This document shows, piece after piece, positions 9,162 to 21,177 of a stretch of DNA of 64,000 nt. The notes beneath the pieces were generated by a model. It was not told the DNA's origin. It worked only from the letters and a program-made list of their open reading frames with translations, and ran no database searches. The translations under genes and the position numbers were made by a program. Origin of the DNA: Ophthalmolycus amberensis (lineage: Eukaryota > Chordata > Actinopteri > Perciformes > Zoarcidae); NCBI GenBank assembly GCA_024529925.1, contig JAFEUB010001380.1, positions 18,501-82,500 of the forward strand. The letters run 5' to 3'. How positions within the stretch are numbered: the first letter of the stretch is position 1; the number at the start of each line of letters is the position of its first letter.

Positions 9162-12100
9162 TTACACGTCACTTTGTGTCTCAGCCACCTCATAACAGTG
9201 GACTTCAGGTGAGTGGGCAGTGATGTCATACTGCAGGAAACGGATGAGTCTCATAGGAAGTGGCAGAGTGCAGATCAGTTTGAGTCTTTGGACTCCGACC
9301 AGACGTCTGATCTCCAACCTGCAGAGCTGCATCAGCGGGTGAGGAGGAACTGAAGAGAAAGCACAGACAGACCTGTTAGACAGACCTGGACTCTCTTTAT
9401 GAAACGTAGGATCAACACTAAATGTTTCTTTTTATAGATCACAACCTTTGCATGGGAAGTGGCTTACGTGTGCTACACAACGGTTATAAATGAGACCCAT
9501 GATCCCTGTTCTGTGGGCTTCTTACTTAAACCCCGCCCCAAACTCAGCCAGCCAATCAGAGTGAGGCACCACATCGTGCAATTTTCTAAAACTCAGGAAC
9601 TTTTATAGGAACCTTATCTAGCTCAGAAACCTTTCTTAGGAGCACAGAAACATCTTTTAGGAGCTCGTAAACCTTTAGTGGAACAGAAACCTTTTTAAAA
9701 ACAAAGAAACTTTGATCAGAGCACAGAAAACGTTTTAGGAGCTCACACTGTTATTTAGGGGAACAGAAACCTTTCTGGAAACTAGAGAACATTTTTCGGA
9801 ACTCTGGAGTGACCTCAGCCCTCCCCAACCATAGTTACTGTTGCTATGGCCATTTCCTGTCAATTGTCAGTGGTATTTTTGTTTCTTACGGGCTTTCGCT
9901 TTGATCGGCACCCAGTCGCTGCAACTCTCCAGAACCTCCAGCAGCCGAGAGCAGAGACGGACATGACTGACGTAGTCCAAGAGCATCGAGATGATCGGAC
10001 CAGCTGCAAGGCATAAATATGAGCTGGAGACTGCCTCACAGAACTGAAACAACATAGAGGAGACCCTTTGTCGAACACATTCACATGCTCTGATTTGTGC
10101 AATTAGACAGATGTGTATATTTCTGACCTGAATGCCGTGCTGCATCGGTGCATCTCTGCTGACCTGCATTTCTTCGATGGGATGGCTTGATGGCCTGACG
10201 ACCCGGTGACTTTTTTGGCCATACTGACAGTGGAAGCAGGGCCGGGCGTCGCAGCCGTTGTCCAGCAGCAGTTTGAGCATCGGCAGAGACTCCATTCTGA
10301 GCAGGATGGCCACCGGGAACCTGGACGGCTGGGGGGAGATCTGAGCATTAACATTGGCGCCGTACCTCAGCAACAGTGTTGCCATGTCCATCCGGTCAAG
10401 CTGGACGGCAATGAGCAGCGGGTTGAAGATGTCCAGGTTGGGGTCAGCTCCAGCCTCCAGCAGCATCTCGGTGGCCTGCAGGTTCCCGTTATAGACGGAG
10501 AAGTAGAGCGCCGTAATCCGGCGGTCCTTGTACATCATGGAGCGGTCCTCCGACAGCTTGGTGTTGACATCGAAGCCAGACTCGATCAGCAGCTCCATGA
10601 TGTCATCACTGTTCTTCTCTGCGGCAATGTGCAGAAAATCGACACAAGAAACATTTCTTTGACCAGCGGCCAGCAGCAGAGCGGTCTGATTCTTTAAAGT
10701 ACATCTGTTCACCGAGTCGGGATGAGCTGAGGGCAGACAGAGTCTGTGTTTGACTTCATGGCTGAGTAGAACTCTTAAATCATTTATTCTCTTTTTATTG
10801 TGATAGATAACATAATAATTATCAATAGGAAAACATAAAATAAAAGAATCAACCACACATAAATGTCCATATTTAACCTTTTACATACTAACACATATAT
10901 GCATGTATTAATGTTTTTGGCGCTCATGTAGGACAGTGGTTCTCAACTGGTCTGGCTGCAGTCTGAGCTCCAAAACAAGAACAAGCTCCTTGTGGATCTT
11001 ATGTCGGTGGCATCAACTCAGGCAAAACACATTTCCCACATCCAGTCATCTGCTCTCGGTGTCTCAGAGATCGGGTCACAGGCCGCAATCTCCGACACTG
11101 CAACCACGCTCCCTTGGTCTGGGGTTGGCTCTCTGTGCACCGCTGCCGCTGAATACACTCAGTCGGAGGAACCCGGACTTGATGTGATTCCTCCCGGCCC
11201 CGGTGCGACGATTGCGGCTGTGATATCGGTGACTGGTGCCAACACGCTGGAGCCCTTACCTCTCCAACTTGATACCAAGTGGGTGGACGGGGGAGCTGGA
11301 TTTCAGGAGCCGGTGCACAGTTCTACGCCATCTAGGAGAAGCTGGGCTGAAGTGGTCCGTGGCGGTGAGAAACATCCAGACTGGAATGATCTTCACCCTA
11401 GTCTGGTCCTCTCAAACCACTTCGGACCTCTTGGTGACGTGGCTCCGGTGCACCCGGCGGACACGGTCCGGCATGCAGGTGACTTTGCTTCGATGTCTGC
11501 TTCTGCAGTACCATCCTCACCTGTGGCTGCTGGAGACGCTGACGCTGCCTGTGGCCCACCTGCTTTGCTTGACATGCGGTTCCAGTCCTCATCCTCTTCC
11601 TCCAGGAGAAAACTTCTAAAAGAGGCAGTTTTGCGACGGTCCGGTGGTGTCCATTGTTTGTCGGCAGAGAAGGCACCCAGTGGGTCAAGCCCCACTTCCC
11701 GGTCCAAGCCAACAACTGCCCGGACTGAAGCACCGCAGACCGGGCCACAAATACAACATTCGTTGCCCCTTCACCTCGGCCCTCAGTTACCATCCATTTG
11801 CCCGCTCTTCCCTCCTGCAACCCTCATTGTTGGTGACTCCGTGGTTAGAGGCGTTTGCTTTTTTAACGCGGACACTTGCTGCTTTCCCGGTTCGACTGTT
11901 CCAGACATTCTGGCAAATCTCCAATCACTTCTGCCAAAGCTCCCCTCTTCAGTAGACAGACTCATTGTGCATGTTGGAACTAATGACACAGCCAGACAAC
12001 ACTCTGAACTGACAAAAAGGGACTTTAACCATCTCCTGGAGTTTCTTGGAAAATAGGAAAGGAAGTGTTTCTATCTGGCCCCATTCCGACTCTTGGCCGC

Positions 12101-15100
12101 GGGTCCGTTCGTTTTAACAGGATCCGCACACTCAACACCTGGCTCCAGGCCGCTTGCAGGGCTCACAATGTGGGTTTAATCGATAACTTTAACTTGTTCT
12201 GGAATCGTCCCAGCCTCTACGCAAGAGACGGTTTACACTTGAACAAAGCTGGCGCTGAAGTACTAACAGGCAATATTCAGTACACTGTTCACTCCTATCC
12301 ACATGATTGACTGTTTACACCTGGCACACAAGATCCTGGATCCCCTGTCCTCTGTCACTCCTCCTCTACGTTCATTCATCAGCTGCATTCATCCCCTACA
12401 AGCAACACTAGCTCCCCCTGGCGGCATGGAGGGTCTCCTACTACTCTTTCCCTAGCCTCTACTGTAACTTCCACTCCACGACACATGAACATTCCCGTGA
12501 GAATCACAGACTCGCGCTCACGCCCTAGTTATGGTCGGGTTCGAGGTGTTGCACGAGTGATCCGTCCTATTGCACATACCCCCAAAGCTTCCTGTGCTGA
12601 TGACGACACAGTGTCTTCCCCCATCAAAATGTGTCTGATTAATGCACGCTCTGTAGCAAACAAGGCTCACATTTTAAATGACTCATAATTTGGCTTTTTT
12701 ATTTCTGACTGAGACCTGGCAACGGAATATGGAATGCATCCATTTCAATGAACTCTGCCCTGTGGACTGTTCTTATGTTGGGACACCGCGTCTGACAGGC
12801 CGCGGTGGAGGCCTCGCCGTGGTCTGGAAGAATCAGTTTTCCTGCCAATTGGAGAGCACAGAATCCGATGCTACTTTTGAACTACAGCTGACTAAAGTGG
12901 GCTGGCGAAAGCCGTTTTACTGTTTTTTAATTTACCGACCTCCAGGTCCTGCAGGTCAGTTTTCATCAGAGTTCACAGACTTTCTGACCTCTATTATCAA
13001 GCTAGACAATGTGCTTCTGGTTGGTGATTTGAATCTGCATGTCAATGATACCACAGACTACAGTGCCACTGAGTTTCTCAATATTACTGAATCTTTTAAT
13101 TTTCTCACAGGGGTGGTCACACCTTGGACCTTGTGTTCTCTCTGGGTCTTGATATTGATAATACCCGTTGTGAGGACCTACTGATCAGTGACCATAAATT
13201 TTCTTTGATCTTTCTGTCAATGCTGACCCCTTGTGTCTGAAACAAACATTCCACTCTCGCATTATTACTCAGCGTACAGCTGATCAGTTCTCTATGCACT
13301 TCTGCTGTGATATTAACACAAATCTCAATGATGTTGAACTCTTGATACAGTCTTTTAATGAACATTGCACCACTTTGCTGGATAAAGTGGCACCTCTTAA
13401 GGAAAGGACCAGGGCTGCCTACAACACTTCTCCGTGGATGACAGACGCTGTCTGCAGCCTGAGACGGAAGTGTCGCAGGACAGAGCGGCTCTGGAAAGCC
13501 ACTGGGCTAGAAGTGCATCGCTCATATCTCAAAGACCTCAGAGTTTCCTTTAATACTGGAGTAAAGGAAGCTAGAACTGCTTATTTTGCCAACTTAATCT
13601 CTTCCTCAAAGAGAAATCCCAAGATTTTGTTTGACACAATTAAGAGAATTGTTTCACCGTCTGTCTCTACATTGCCATGCTGTTCTGTTGACGTTTGCAA
13701 CAAATTCCTTACCTATTTTAATGATAAGGTAACAGCTATTAGGTCTGGCATTCAGCCTGGGATTTGTTCATCTACATGTATCTCCTCGCAATCTCCTGCT
13801 GTTCTGGACTCTTTCCAGCCTATCAGCCTTCAAGACCTGATGGACTTAATTAATAAAACAAAGCCATCATCTTGCCCTCTGGATATAATACCAACCTCTC
13901 TATTTAAGAAAGTTCTGCTAATTATTGGCCCTGCAGTAACATCCATTATCAATTCCTCATTGTCTACAGGAATTGTCCCTTCCTATTTTAAACATGCCAC
14001 TATCCAGCCCATATTAAAGAAACCAAACTTAGATCCAGCTTTGCCCATGAACTACAGGCCCATATCAAAACTGCCTTTCCTGTCCAAAATTGTAGAGAAA
14101 GTGGTGGCCAACCAACTTACTGCTGCACTGGAGAGGCACAACGTGTACGACAAATTCCAGTTTGGGTTTCGCAGACAACACTCTACTGAAACCGCTCTCC
14201 TGAGGGTTTCAAATGACATTCTCATGTGTTCTGATGCAGGTGACTGCTCTGTGTTAGTTATTCTGGACCTCAGTTCTGCATTTGACACTGTAGACCATAA
14301 CATCCTGATTAAGAGGCTACGTGATTGGGTGGGCATATCTGGCATAGCGTTAGACTGGTTCACATCTTACCTCAATGACAGAAGTTTCAATGTCTGTGGG
14401 TGATTTTGTGTCTGTTACCTCTCCACTGTCTTGTGGCGTACCACAGGGCTTGGTTCTGGGGCCTCTGTTATTTTCCCTTTATCTGTTACCTTTGGGGCCA
14501 ATTATAAAAAGTTATAATGTGTCCTATCATTTATATGCAGATGATATCCAACTCCATCTGTCATTCAAACCCAGCGAGGCCTTCACATTAACTAGGCTCC
14601 TGGACTGTGTCAATGCCATCAGAGACTGGACGGCAGAAAACTGCTTACAACTCAACGACTCTAAGACGGAGGTCCTAGTTATTGCTCCAGATGAGTTTGT
14701 CCCCATGATCAGGCAGATTATTAGTCCACTCTCCTCTGCTGCCCATTGCAACCTGCGCAATCTAGGGATTTTCTTTGATCGGTCCATGTCGTTTGACCCC
14801 CATGTTAAGCAGCTGTCCAGATCATGTTTCTTCCATCTAAGAAATATCAGCAGTAAACTGAGATCTGTAGTATCAACACCTGAACTAGAGATGATCATAC
14901 ACACATTTATCTCCTCTCGCATTGACTACTGTAACTCACTCTTCTCATCACTCAGTGTATCTGCTCTTAACCGTCTGCAGGTCATCCAAAACACTGCCGC
15001 CAGATTACTCACCAGGACAAATCGACGGTCTCACATCACCCCCGTACTCCGATCTCTCCAATGGCTCCCTGTAGCATTTAGGGTACACTTCAAAATTCTC

Positions 15101-18100
15101 ACCATCACTTACAGAGCACTTCACGGTCAGGCTCCTACTTATGTAGCTGATCTACTTCGCCCCTATTCACCCGCCCGCACTCTCAGGTCAAACGCTCTAG
15201 GTCTTCTGTCAGTCCCACGCACACGATTTAAGACCCGTGGTGACCGAGCCTTTGAGGCAGTGGCGCCGAGGCTACACCTCGCAGATTCTGTGAATACTTT
15301 TAAAAAACACCTCAAAACCCACCTTTTTAGGCTGGCGTTTGAGTAAAAACCCATGTCCTAGACCTGCTCTTAAAATATGTTTTAATTTTTTATTTATTTA
15401 TTTTTCTGTGTATGTAATTTATTGACCCTAGAGTCACATTATGTTTTTTATGCTTTTAAATTTCTGCTCTGTTAAAGCACTTTTAAAGCACTGTTGAAGT
15501 TTAATCGTGGAGATAAATCACAGCTTTTATGGGCGACAGCTTCAGTCGTCCCAGCCAATCACAGACAGGTGAGCCTTGCAGGTGGATGTGCACCTTAAGC
15601 TGGATGTTAAGGAAGGAATGCAGTCTTGTATTCACTGCTGTTTATTTCTCATCTTTCAAGTTGCTGCTTTGCTGATGTGGGAATGTGATGCTTGATGGAT
15701 GAATTTCATTTTGGGTTTTTTTAATAGCGTTTTAAATACACAAACACTGTATTGATTAGAGGAAAATGAGTCAAATAAATGCTGCTGTTGCTAGTTTTTA
15801 AATGGAGCCTAAAAAGAAACTAAACTCACTGCCTTGGTGAATAAAATCTAAAAGCTCCAGCAGAAACTAAAATATTGTGAATAAAATGAAAGGGCTCATA
15901 CCACAAAGAAAGGAAAGGAGAACGCCTCACATGTGCAAACCCATGTTGAGAGTTTAAGTGAACTGTGTGAAAATGGCACCATGTCATGTAACACGATGGA
16001 CCAAATAAACAAAGTGAACGCTTTCCAGCATGTGGAAGACAGGGACACATTTCAAAGGGATGTTAAACATGGCTGAATGAATCTGATGAACCTCGAGTAC
16101 CAATGAATGCATAGTCCATAATCATGACAGAGGATGTCCAAGATGATGTAAAACCAAGCAACAGTGTGTCCAATGTGGGAAGAAGAACAAGACCTAAGGA
16201 GAAGATTGAACCTCGATTCATTCATCCAGTTACTTCATGAACCCAAAGCAACATTTGGTGCTAAAGAGAACACACTATGCAATATGGAGATACATTGAAT
16301 GCTAATTTTAGGGCCAAAAATGCAGATGAAAACAACATTTTGGGCATTATACTTATACTTATCAAATGTATAATATGTTTACAGTATGTTTACCTTAGAA
16401 GTGTTGAGCCATACAAGACAATCATTGAATGTATTAAACTGTGAAGAATAGTCAATAGGGACAGACAGGGATTTTGAGATGGGCATTGCATGGACCACCA
16501 TGACCAGAGAAGGAAGTGAAATCTGGGCCTAACAGAAGCAGAGTGACACGCAGAAGGAGGGACAGACCAAGCCAATGGGTCAGAAGATGACGCTCAGGTG
16601 GCCGAAACCAGGAGGGGACTAATGGATTTCGTTCAAGAATATGACACCAAAGCAGTTGTATCCTCATTAGAACAGAACTGGAGAAGTAGAGAACAGTGTC
16701 ATCAGCATATCGGTGGATCCATCATAATATCAATCATAGAGCTAGGAAATAAAGCATGACACATTTGGGCTGTTGAAGGAATTAAGAAGACGTGTTCTCC
16801 TTCACTGAACTCAAGGAATGGAATGGGTTTATGCATTATAAAAAGCGTGCGGTTGACAACAAAGCATTAACTAAATAAATTCCTCTCCTTATTAGACAAC
16901 CAGAAACCAGCTCCTCACCTCTGATGAGGATTGCGACACATTGCAGCTGTCCGTAAAAAGCAGCTTCATGAAGAGCAATCCAGCCTTCATTATCCGGCAC
17001 CATCAGACTGCTGGACTTCTGTCCAACCAAAGCCATCAGAGCCTCTGCATCTCCGTTCATAATCAGGGACTGCAGATGACTCAACTGTCTGAAATAAAAA
17101 CAGAAGGAAGAAGCATTTTTGAAGAACAGGAACAGAAACTAATTTGAAACTAATTAACAAATTAACATCTAAACAACTGCATGCAAACATCCAACTTTTG
17201 TTGACGGACTCAGGTCAGTAAGTAATGATTGGGTAACCAACAGATGCTAAATCCTTAATCTACCAAACTGAAGAGTGTGGAGGACCACACATGGTTAGGA
17301 GCAGGTATCTGATGAAACATCTTACTCTGTTGGGAGTGAATACAAAACTCCAACTGGTTAGTCATCATACATGAAGCAGAGAGAACCTCTGAGGACAATG
17401 AGTTATGTGCTTTGAAACTAATGTACCAACAGACGGTGTAACAAGCTACACCCTTACTCCAGGTCCTGGCCAATCAATCTGTCTGAGTGGGCTCATCGTC
17501 CACCCAGAGAGAGGGCGAAAATGAGCTCGTCGTCCCACCAGAGAGAGGGCGACGACGAGCTCGTCGTCCACCCAGAGAGAGGACGACGACGAGCTCGTCG
17601 TCCTACCAGAGAGAGGGCGGCGACGAGCTCGTCGTCCACGCAGAGAGAGGGCGACGACGAGCTCGTCGTCCACCCAGAGAGAGGACGACGACGAGCTCGT
17701 CGTCCTACCAGAGAGAGGGCGACGACGAGCTCGTTGTCCACCCAGAGAGAGGGAGACGACGAGCTCGTCGTCCTACCAGAGAGAGGGCGACAACGAGCTC
17801 GTCGTCCTACCAGTTGTTGACTGTTTGCAGATGTTGTCTATTTACAGAAGTTTTGACCTCGTATCTGGTCTGTTCGGTCTCAACTGACTCACCTCTTCGG
17901 GGCTTCATAGAGGAACTGGCCTGTTGGGGGGTTTCCACAGTGAGGGACATCGGGGGGGTCTGGAGGTGGAGGTTGGGATGGAGGGACATAGTTCAGGTGT
18001 CTGGGGGGTTCAGGAAGTCTCTGTCTGGGGTTTGATCCACTGAGCACAACTGGGGCTGAGGATGATGATGTGCTCTGATCACAAAGGCTTCTCTCCACAG

Positions 18101-18161
18101 CGATTTGTAGCAGCTCCTCATCAGTCAGCTGACTGTAAACACTGTAGTCGCCGAGGTTCAT
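9162..18161 (-). CDS. asb2: Ankyrin repeat and SOCS box protein 2, internally deleted
   Basis: ASB2 is a substrate receptor of Cullin-5 / Elongin B-C ubiquitin ligases; in mammals it targets filamins in muscle and blood cells. Exons, in order: 17893-18161, 16919-17088, 10164-10726, 9890-10043, 9162-9349. All phases agree and give 447 aa. The N-terminus has the ubiquitin-interacting motif of the long ASB2 isoform (YSQLTDEELLQIAVERSL, residues 9-26). Exon 2 carries the first ankyrin repeat (EGWIALHEAAFYGQLQCV). Exon 3 has the next repeat, then jumps directly to the late repeats (LHIAAEKNSDDIMELLIESG). Exons 4-5 give the SOCS-adjacent region and a SOCS box (LMQLCRLEIRRLVGVQRLKL, ending TLPLPMRLIRFLQ). 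Mammalian ASB2 is about 590-635 aa, so roughly 190 residues (about six ankyrin repeats) are absent by an in-frame fusion near 10630. Could be a real deletion, a pseudogene, or an assembly collapse. Identity from UIM, ANK and SOCS: high. Confidence 0.85.
10727..10932 (-). other. asb2 intron 2, part left of the LINE
   Basis: AT-rich intron sequence between the exon 3 acceptor and the L2 insertion. Nothing else is recognised. Confidence 0.5.
10933..15490 (+). mobile_element. Near full-length L2-type LINE in asb2 intron 2
   Basis: ORF1 (about 10992-12308, one frameshift near 12056) has an N-terminal variable part and an esterase-like SGNH domain (IVGDSVVRG near 11827; DGLHLNKAGAEVL near 12232), as in L2/CR1 ORF1 proteins. 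ORF2 starts near 12485 with an APE-type endonuclease (FLTETW, GRGGGLAVVW, VLLVGDLNLH, ISDHKFSLIF), then RT (NYRPISKLPFLSK, QFGFRRQHSTETALL, ILDLSSAFDTVDH, CGVPQGLVLGPLLFSLYL, YHLYADDIQL) and a C-terminal region ending at 15346. Frameshifts near 12056, 12680, 13180 and 14400 inactivate it, but by eye the sequence looks only lightly decayed, suggesting a fairly recent insertion. Orientation is antisense to asb2. Limits are approximate; the left edge begins 'cagtggttctcaactggtc'. Confidence 0.85.
15491..16918. other. asb2 intron 2, part right of the LINE
   Basis: No exon of the missing ankyrin repeats is visible here on the minus strand, and no repeat family is recognised. Short ORFs (60-75 aa) have no signature. 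This absence matters for the asb2 deletion question. Confidence 0.45.
17489..17815. repeat. 34-bp minisatellite in asb2 intron 1, about 9.6 copies
   Basis: Units contain GAGCTCGTCGTCC followed by CCAGAGAGAGG and a CGACGAC end. Alternating variants (CACCCAG / TACCAGA; GGGCG / GGACG) indicate local duplications. The array keeps frames open on both strands (up to 182 aa on plus), which are repeat translations and not genes. Each unit has a SacI-type GAGCTC palindrome. Confidence 0.9.
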
Positions 18162-18594
18162 GTTGGATCTATCACTCAGAAAAAGAAAACTGTTCAGAAA
18201 ACCTTCAGACTGAAGTCTCCTTGATATCTAGCAGCAGTGTTCCCCATTAAATCCACAGTTATAAATCAGTGCTCTGCATGGAAACAGCAGCCGGTTATTT
18301 GAGGCTCAACCTGCTGCTAAATGTGAGATCAGTGAATGAAGTTATGGAGGTCAGTGGTGTTTCTTTCTCTGTCCTCCAGCCAAAGTATTCAGACTCACTG
18401 AGAGCTGACCATCAGCCTTCAGACAAGAGATCACAACACCACAACACACTTCTAATGTGTCATCAACACAAACACACCGATGATCATACTCTCTACTTTA
18501 TACTATAAATACAATTCACTTTGACCCTTTTACCTGTGACTCAATCAGCTCCTTCACAACAATAAATAAGATATTATAATAAACACATCAAATA
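18162..18594 (-). promoter_or_regulatory. Upstream region of asb2
   Basis: This is the 5' flank of the asb2 start codon at 18161. I see no confident TATA box or transcription start; the stretch is AT-balanced with no CpG island. Listed because it separates asb2 from transposon-like sequence to the right. Confidence 0.3.
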
Positions 18595-19596
18595 ATGACT
18601 TCATCAATAGAAGTAGAAGTAACCACGCACCACCAAGCCCGCCCTGCCGGCCTCGCCGTTCCAGGTTGCCAGGTTCACGGCGTCCCTCTCCTCCATCCAG
18701 AGCAAACCCCCCGATTCATGGGCGCTCCGTATTGCCACCTCTCCCCTCCTCCCTATTCCCGCAGGATCCTTCTACTCCTTCCAGCTGTGTTCCTTCTGCC
18801 TGTACTTTCACTATCCCCTCTCACCACACTTCCTCTGCTCCCCACCCCGGCACCGGGTTGCCGGGTTTCTCTCCCCTGTCCTCCCCCCTATCCCCCTTTT
18901 CCCACCACGCAGTTTCCTGGCACCGGGATGCCAGTTCCCACTTCCTCTTTTCCTACTTTCCAACTAGCCATCCTCTGCCTCTCGGCACCACGCTGCCCCC
19001 CCCTCCCCCCCCTTCCCCCAAACCAGCCGCCATACGGCCCCGCCGCCGGCCAGGGACCACACCACTACTTCCAGCAACCACAGCAACTTGCCGGGACACC
19101 GGGCACCGGGGTGCCAGTGGCCCCACCCCGCCCACTTCCAGCGATGGACCCACACAGTGGCCAACAACGATGCCGCTCCCTCTGCCGCCTTTTGGGGGTT
19201 CTCCACGGCGGACGACATCGCAGTAGACCAGCCTCAGATCTCGCAAGCAGATGCCAAGTCGGTCCCCCCCCCCCCCCCCATGCCATGAAATCGGACCATA
19301 GTAGCCGCAGCCATCACGTGGGGCCGCGGACGAGCCAGCAAGTCTATTCCTTAACCTCCTGACAACCAGCAGTCGGTTACCCGATCATCAAATGACGCTG
19401 CGACACCGTCCGCCGAGGGCGCGTCCTCGACGCAGCTCACGTCTGGGCCACCGCAACGCCATGGCTTCTCGGTTCCCATTCCGGAAGTTCAGCCCGCCTG
19501 CAGACACCCGGCCAACATCGGGTCGGCCATATCCAACGCCGTCCTTAGACCCACAAATCCCGCTCGATCTTGCCGACCAGCGCACAGGCTGATTTT
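18595..19596 (+). other. C-rich block with a long proline-rich frame, origin unknown
   Basis: The sequence changes abruptly to C-rich on the plus strand with runs of C (14 at about 19263). A 255-aa frame (18595-19362) and overlapping frames are Pro/Ser-rich and unlike any family I know. Together with the direct repeat to its right this looks like part of a retroelement (a gag-like or leader region), but there is no RT nearby. It may be a decayed element. Confidence 0.35.
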
Positions 19597-20092
19597 GGGG
19601 GTCTGCAAGGCCCGGGAGCCGCAGTGGACCCTCAACCTAGCCTTTCCCCCAACCGCTTCGCCAGGCTACCCTCCACCAACTATCCCTAAAGACTCTCCAG
19701 CCGACCAAACCGCCGGCCGAGGTGGGGCCTAAGCTAGTGAATTGGAGATAATATCTTAGCTGAATTTCAGGAGCAGGGCCACACCTCCACGGGGGCACTT
19801 CCGGCCACACCCTACAAATACCCACGGCCACCATAGCTCGGCTTGCCACGCCTTTCGCACCCCACCCTCCCTCCCTCTCTCTCTTTAAACCACTCCCCGG
19901 AATTCATCTTCCTCCACAGCCACCACTGTCCCACATGGACCGGGGGGGGTCTGCAAGGCCCGGGAGCCGCAGTGGACCCTCAACCTAGCCTTTCCCCCAA
20001 CCGCTTCGCCAGGCTACCCTCCACCAACTATCCCTAAAGACTCTCCAGCCGACCAAACCGCCGGCCGAGGTGGGGCCTAAGCTAGTGAATTG
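19597..20092 (+). repeat. 148-bp direct repeat, two copies 348 bp apart
   Basis: Copies at 19597-19744 and 19945-20092 are essentially identical, each starting GGGGGTCTGCAAGGCCCGGG and ending CTAGTGAATTG. The 200-bp spacer has a TATA-like ACAAATACC, a CT-rich tract and CCACCACTGTCCCACATGG. The layout fits split direct repeats of a DIRS-like element or a local duplication; neither is proven. Confidence 0.7.
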
Positions 20093-20206
20093 TATATTTA
20101 TGATTATATGGTATTTATATATCATATTATACTGAATATTATTATTATATGATATATATATATATTAATATACTGAATTGTATGAATAAGATGTCCTTAT
20201 TATGTC

Positions 20207-20350
20207 AGTGTTGGAATAAATGACAACAATGTAACTGCAAAGTACTAATGCGTTTTTGATACCTTTTTTTTTGTTTTTGCATTGAATTATAGTATTTGCT
20301 GAAATTGATTGGATGGCCCTACCCAAAAAACAATCCACCAGCCGCCACTG
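20207..20350. mobile_element. Right-end remnant of the same hAT-like family as 4236-5398
   Basis: This segment matches 5253-5398 along its length (TGTTGGAATAAATG ... GCTGAAATTGAT ... GGATGGCCCT ... CCACCAGCCGCCACTG) and ends with the same terminal repeat. The matching left end was not found, so it is a fragment. Confidence 0.65.
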
Positions 20351-21177
20351 CAAGGAACATATCATAATGTTATATCATAACTTATCATAATCACAGCAGA
20401 CGAACCCACACTGAGACACACAGGATTTACGTACACAGGTGAGCTGCAGGTGAGGAGACACAGGTGGGATCAATCAGGGCCAGACGATCACACAGGAGGG
20501 AAAACATACAAAGGCAGGAAGTGAAGAGAATACAGGACAAAAGAGGCAGGGAACTTCAAAATAAAACTAAAAAACAAACTAAACAAAACCTAAGACCGTG
20601 ACCGGTGAAGATCAATCAATAGATACCGTATTAATATTGTTTAATTGTATTATTTATTTCATTTGTTAGTCACTGTACGGATTATTAACACTATGAGAGT
20701 AAAGGACTATGACTGGTGGTTTGAAAAAAATAAAAGTATGCACAATGAAAATAATGAAGTGTAGCGATAGCACCGCCTCTAAAGTATTAACTGAAACAAA
20801 GGTAGTTTACTTTAAAACTACATTCCAACTGCAAAGTTTCAAAGTTGTTAAAAAAAGTTTCTGTTTATCAAAAGAATGTCTGATAAACTTTGAGAGAAAA
20901 TGTAACTACTTTTGTTAAATATGAAAGAAAGAAGATGATGTGGCGGTTTATTCGTCTATTTTCCTGTTTGAGTGAAGCTACACGTAGAAATCGTCCTGAA
21001 GGGGCGCTAGAGAGTAATTTAATAAAAAGGGTTCATCCTCTGGAGAGAGGGAATGAGGCCGGGACATTCTCAGATCATCTCAAACTGTCACAGTCTGTGA
21101 GGAACCTCAGGGTTCTCCATGAGGTTCTCCACTTTTTCTCTTTAAAGTCCTAGTTTGTCACTACAGAGAGACAACCT
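20351..21177. other. Unassigned stretch before the 35-bp array
   Basis: No gene recognised. The 20390-20600 part is purine-rich and reads like the end of an LTR-type repeat, but no second copy was seen. The rest is AT-rich. Confidence 0.3.

Noticed and set aside
19597..20092. Reading the two 148-bp repeats as a pair of LTRs
   Set aside because: The spacer is only 200 bp without any primer-binding site, polypurine tract or coding part, and the ends do not follow TG...CA.
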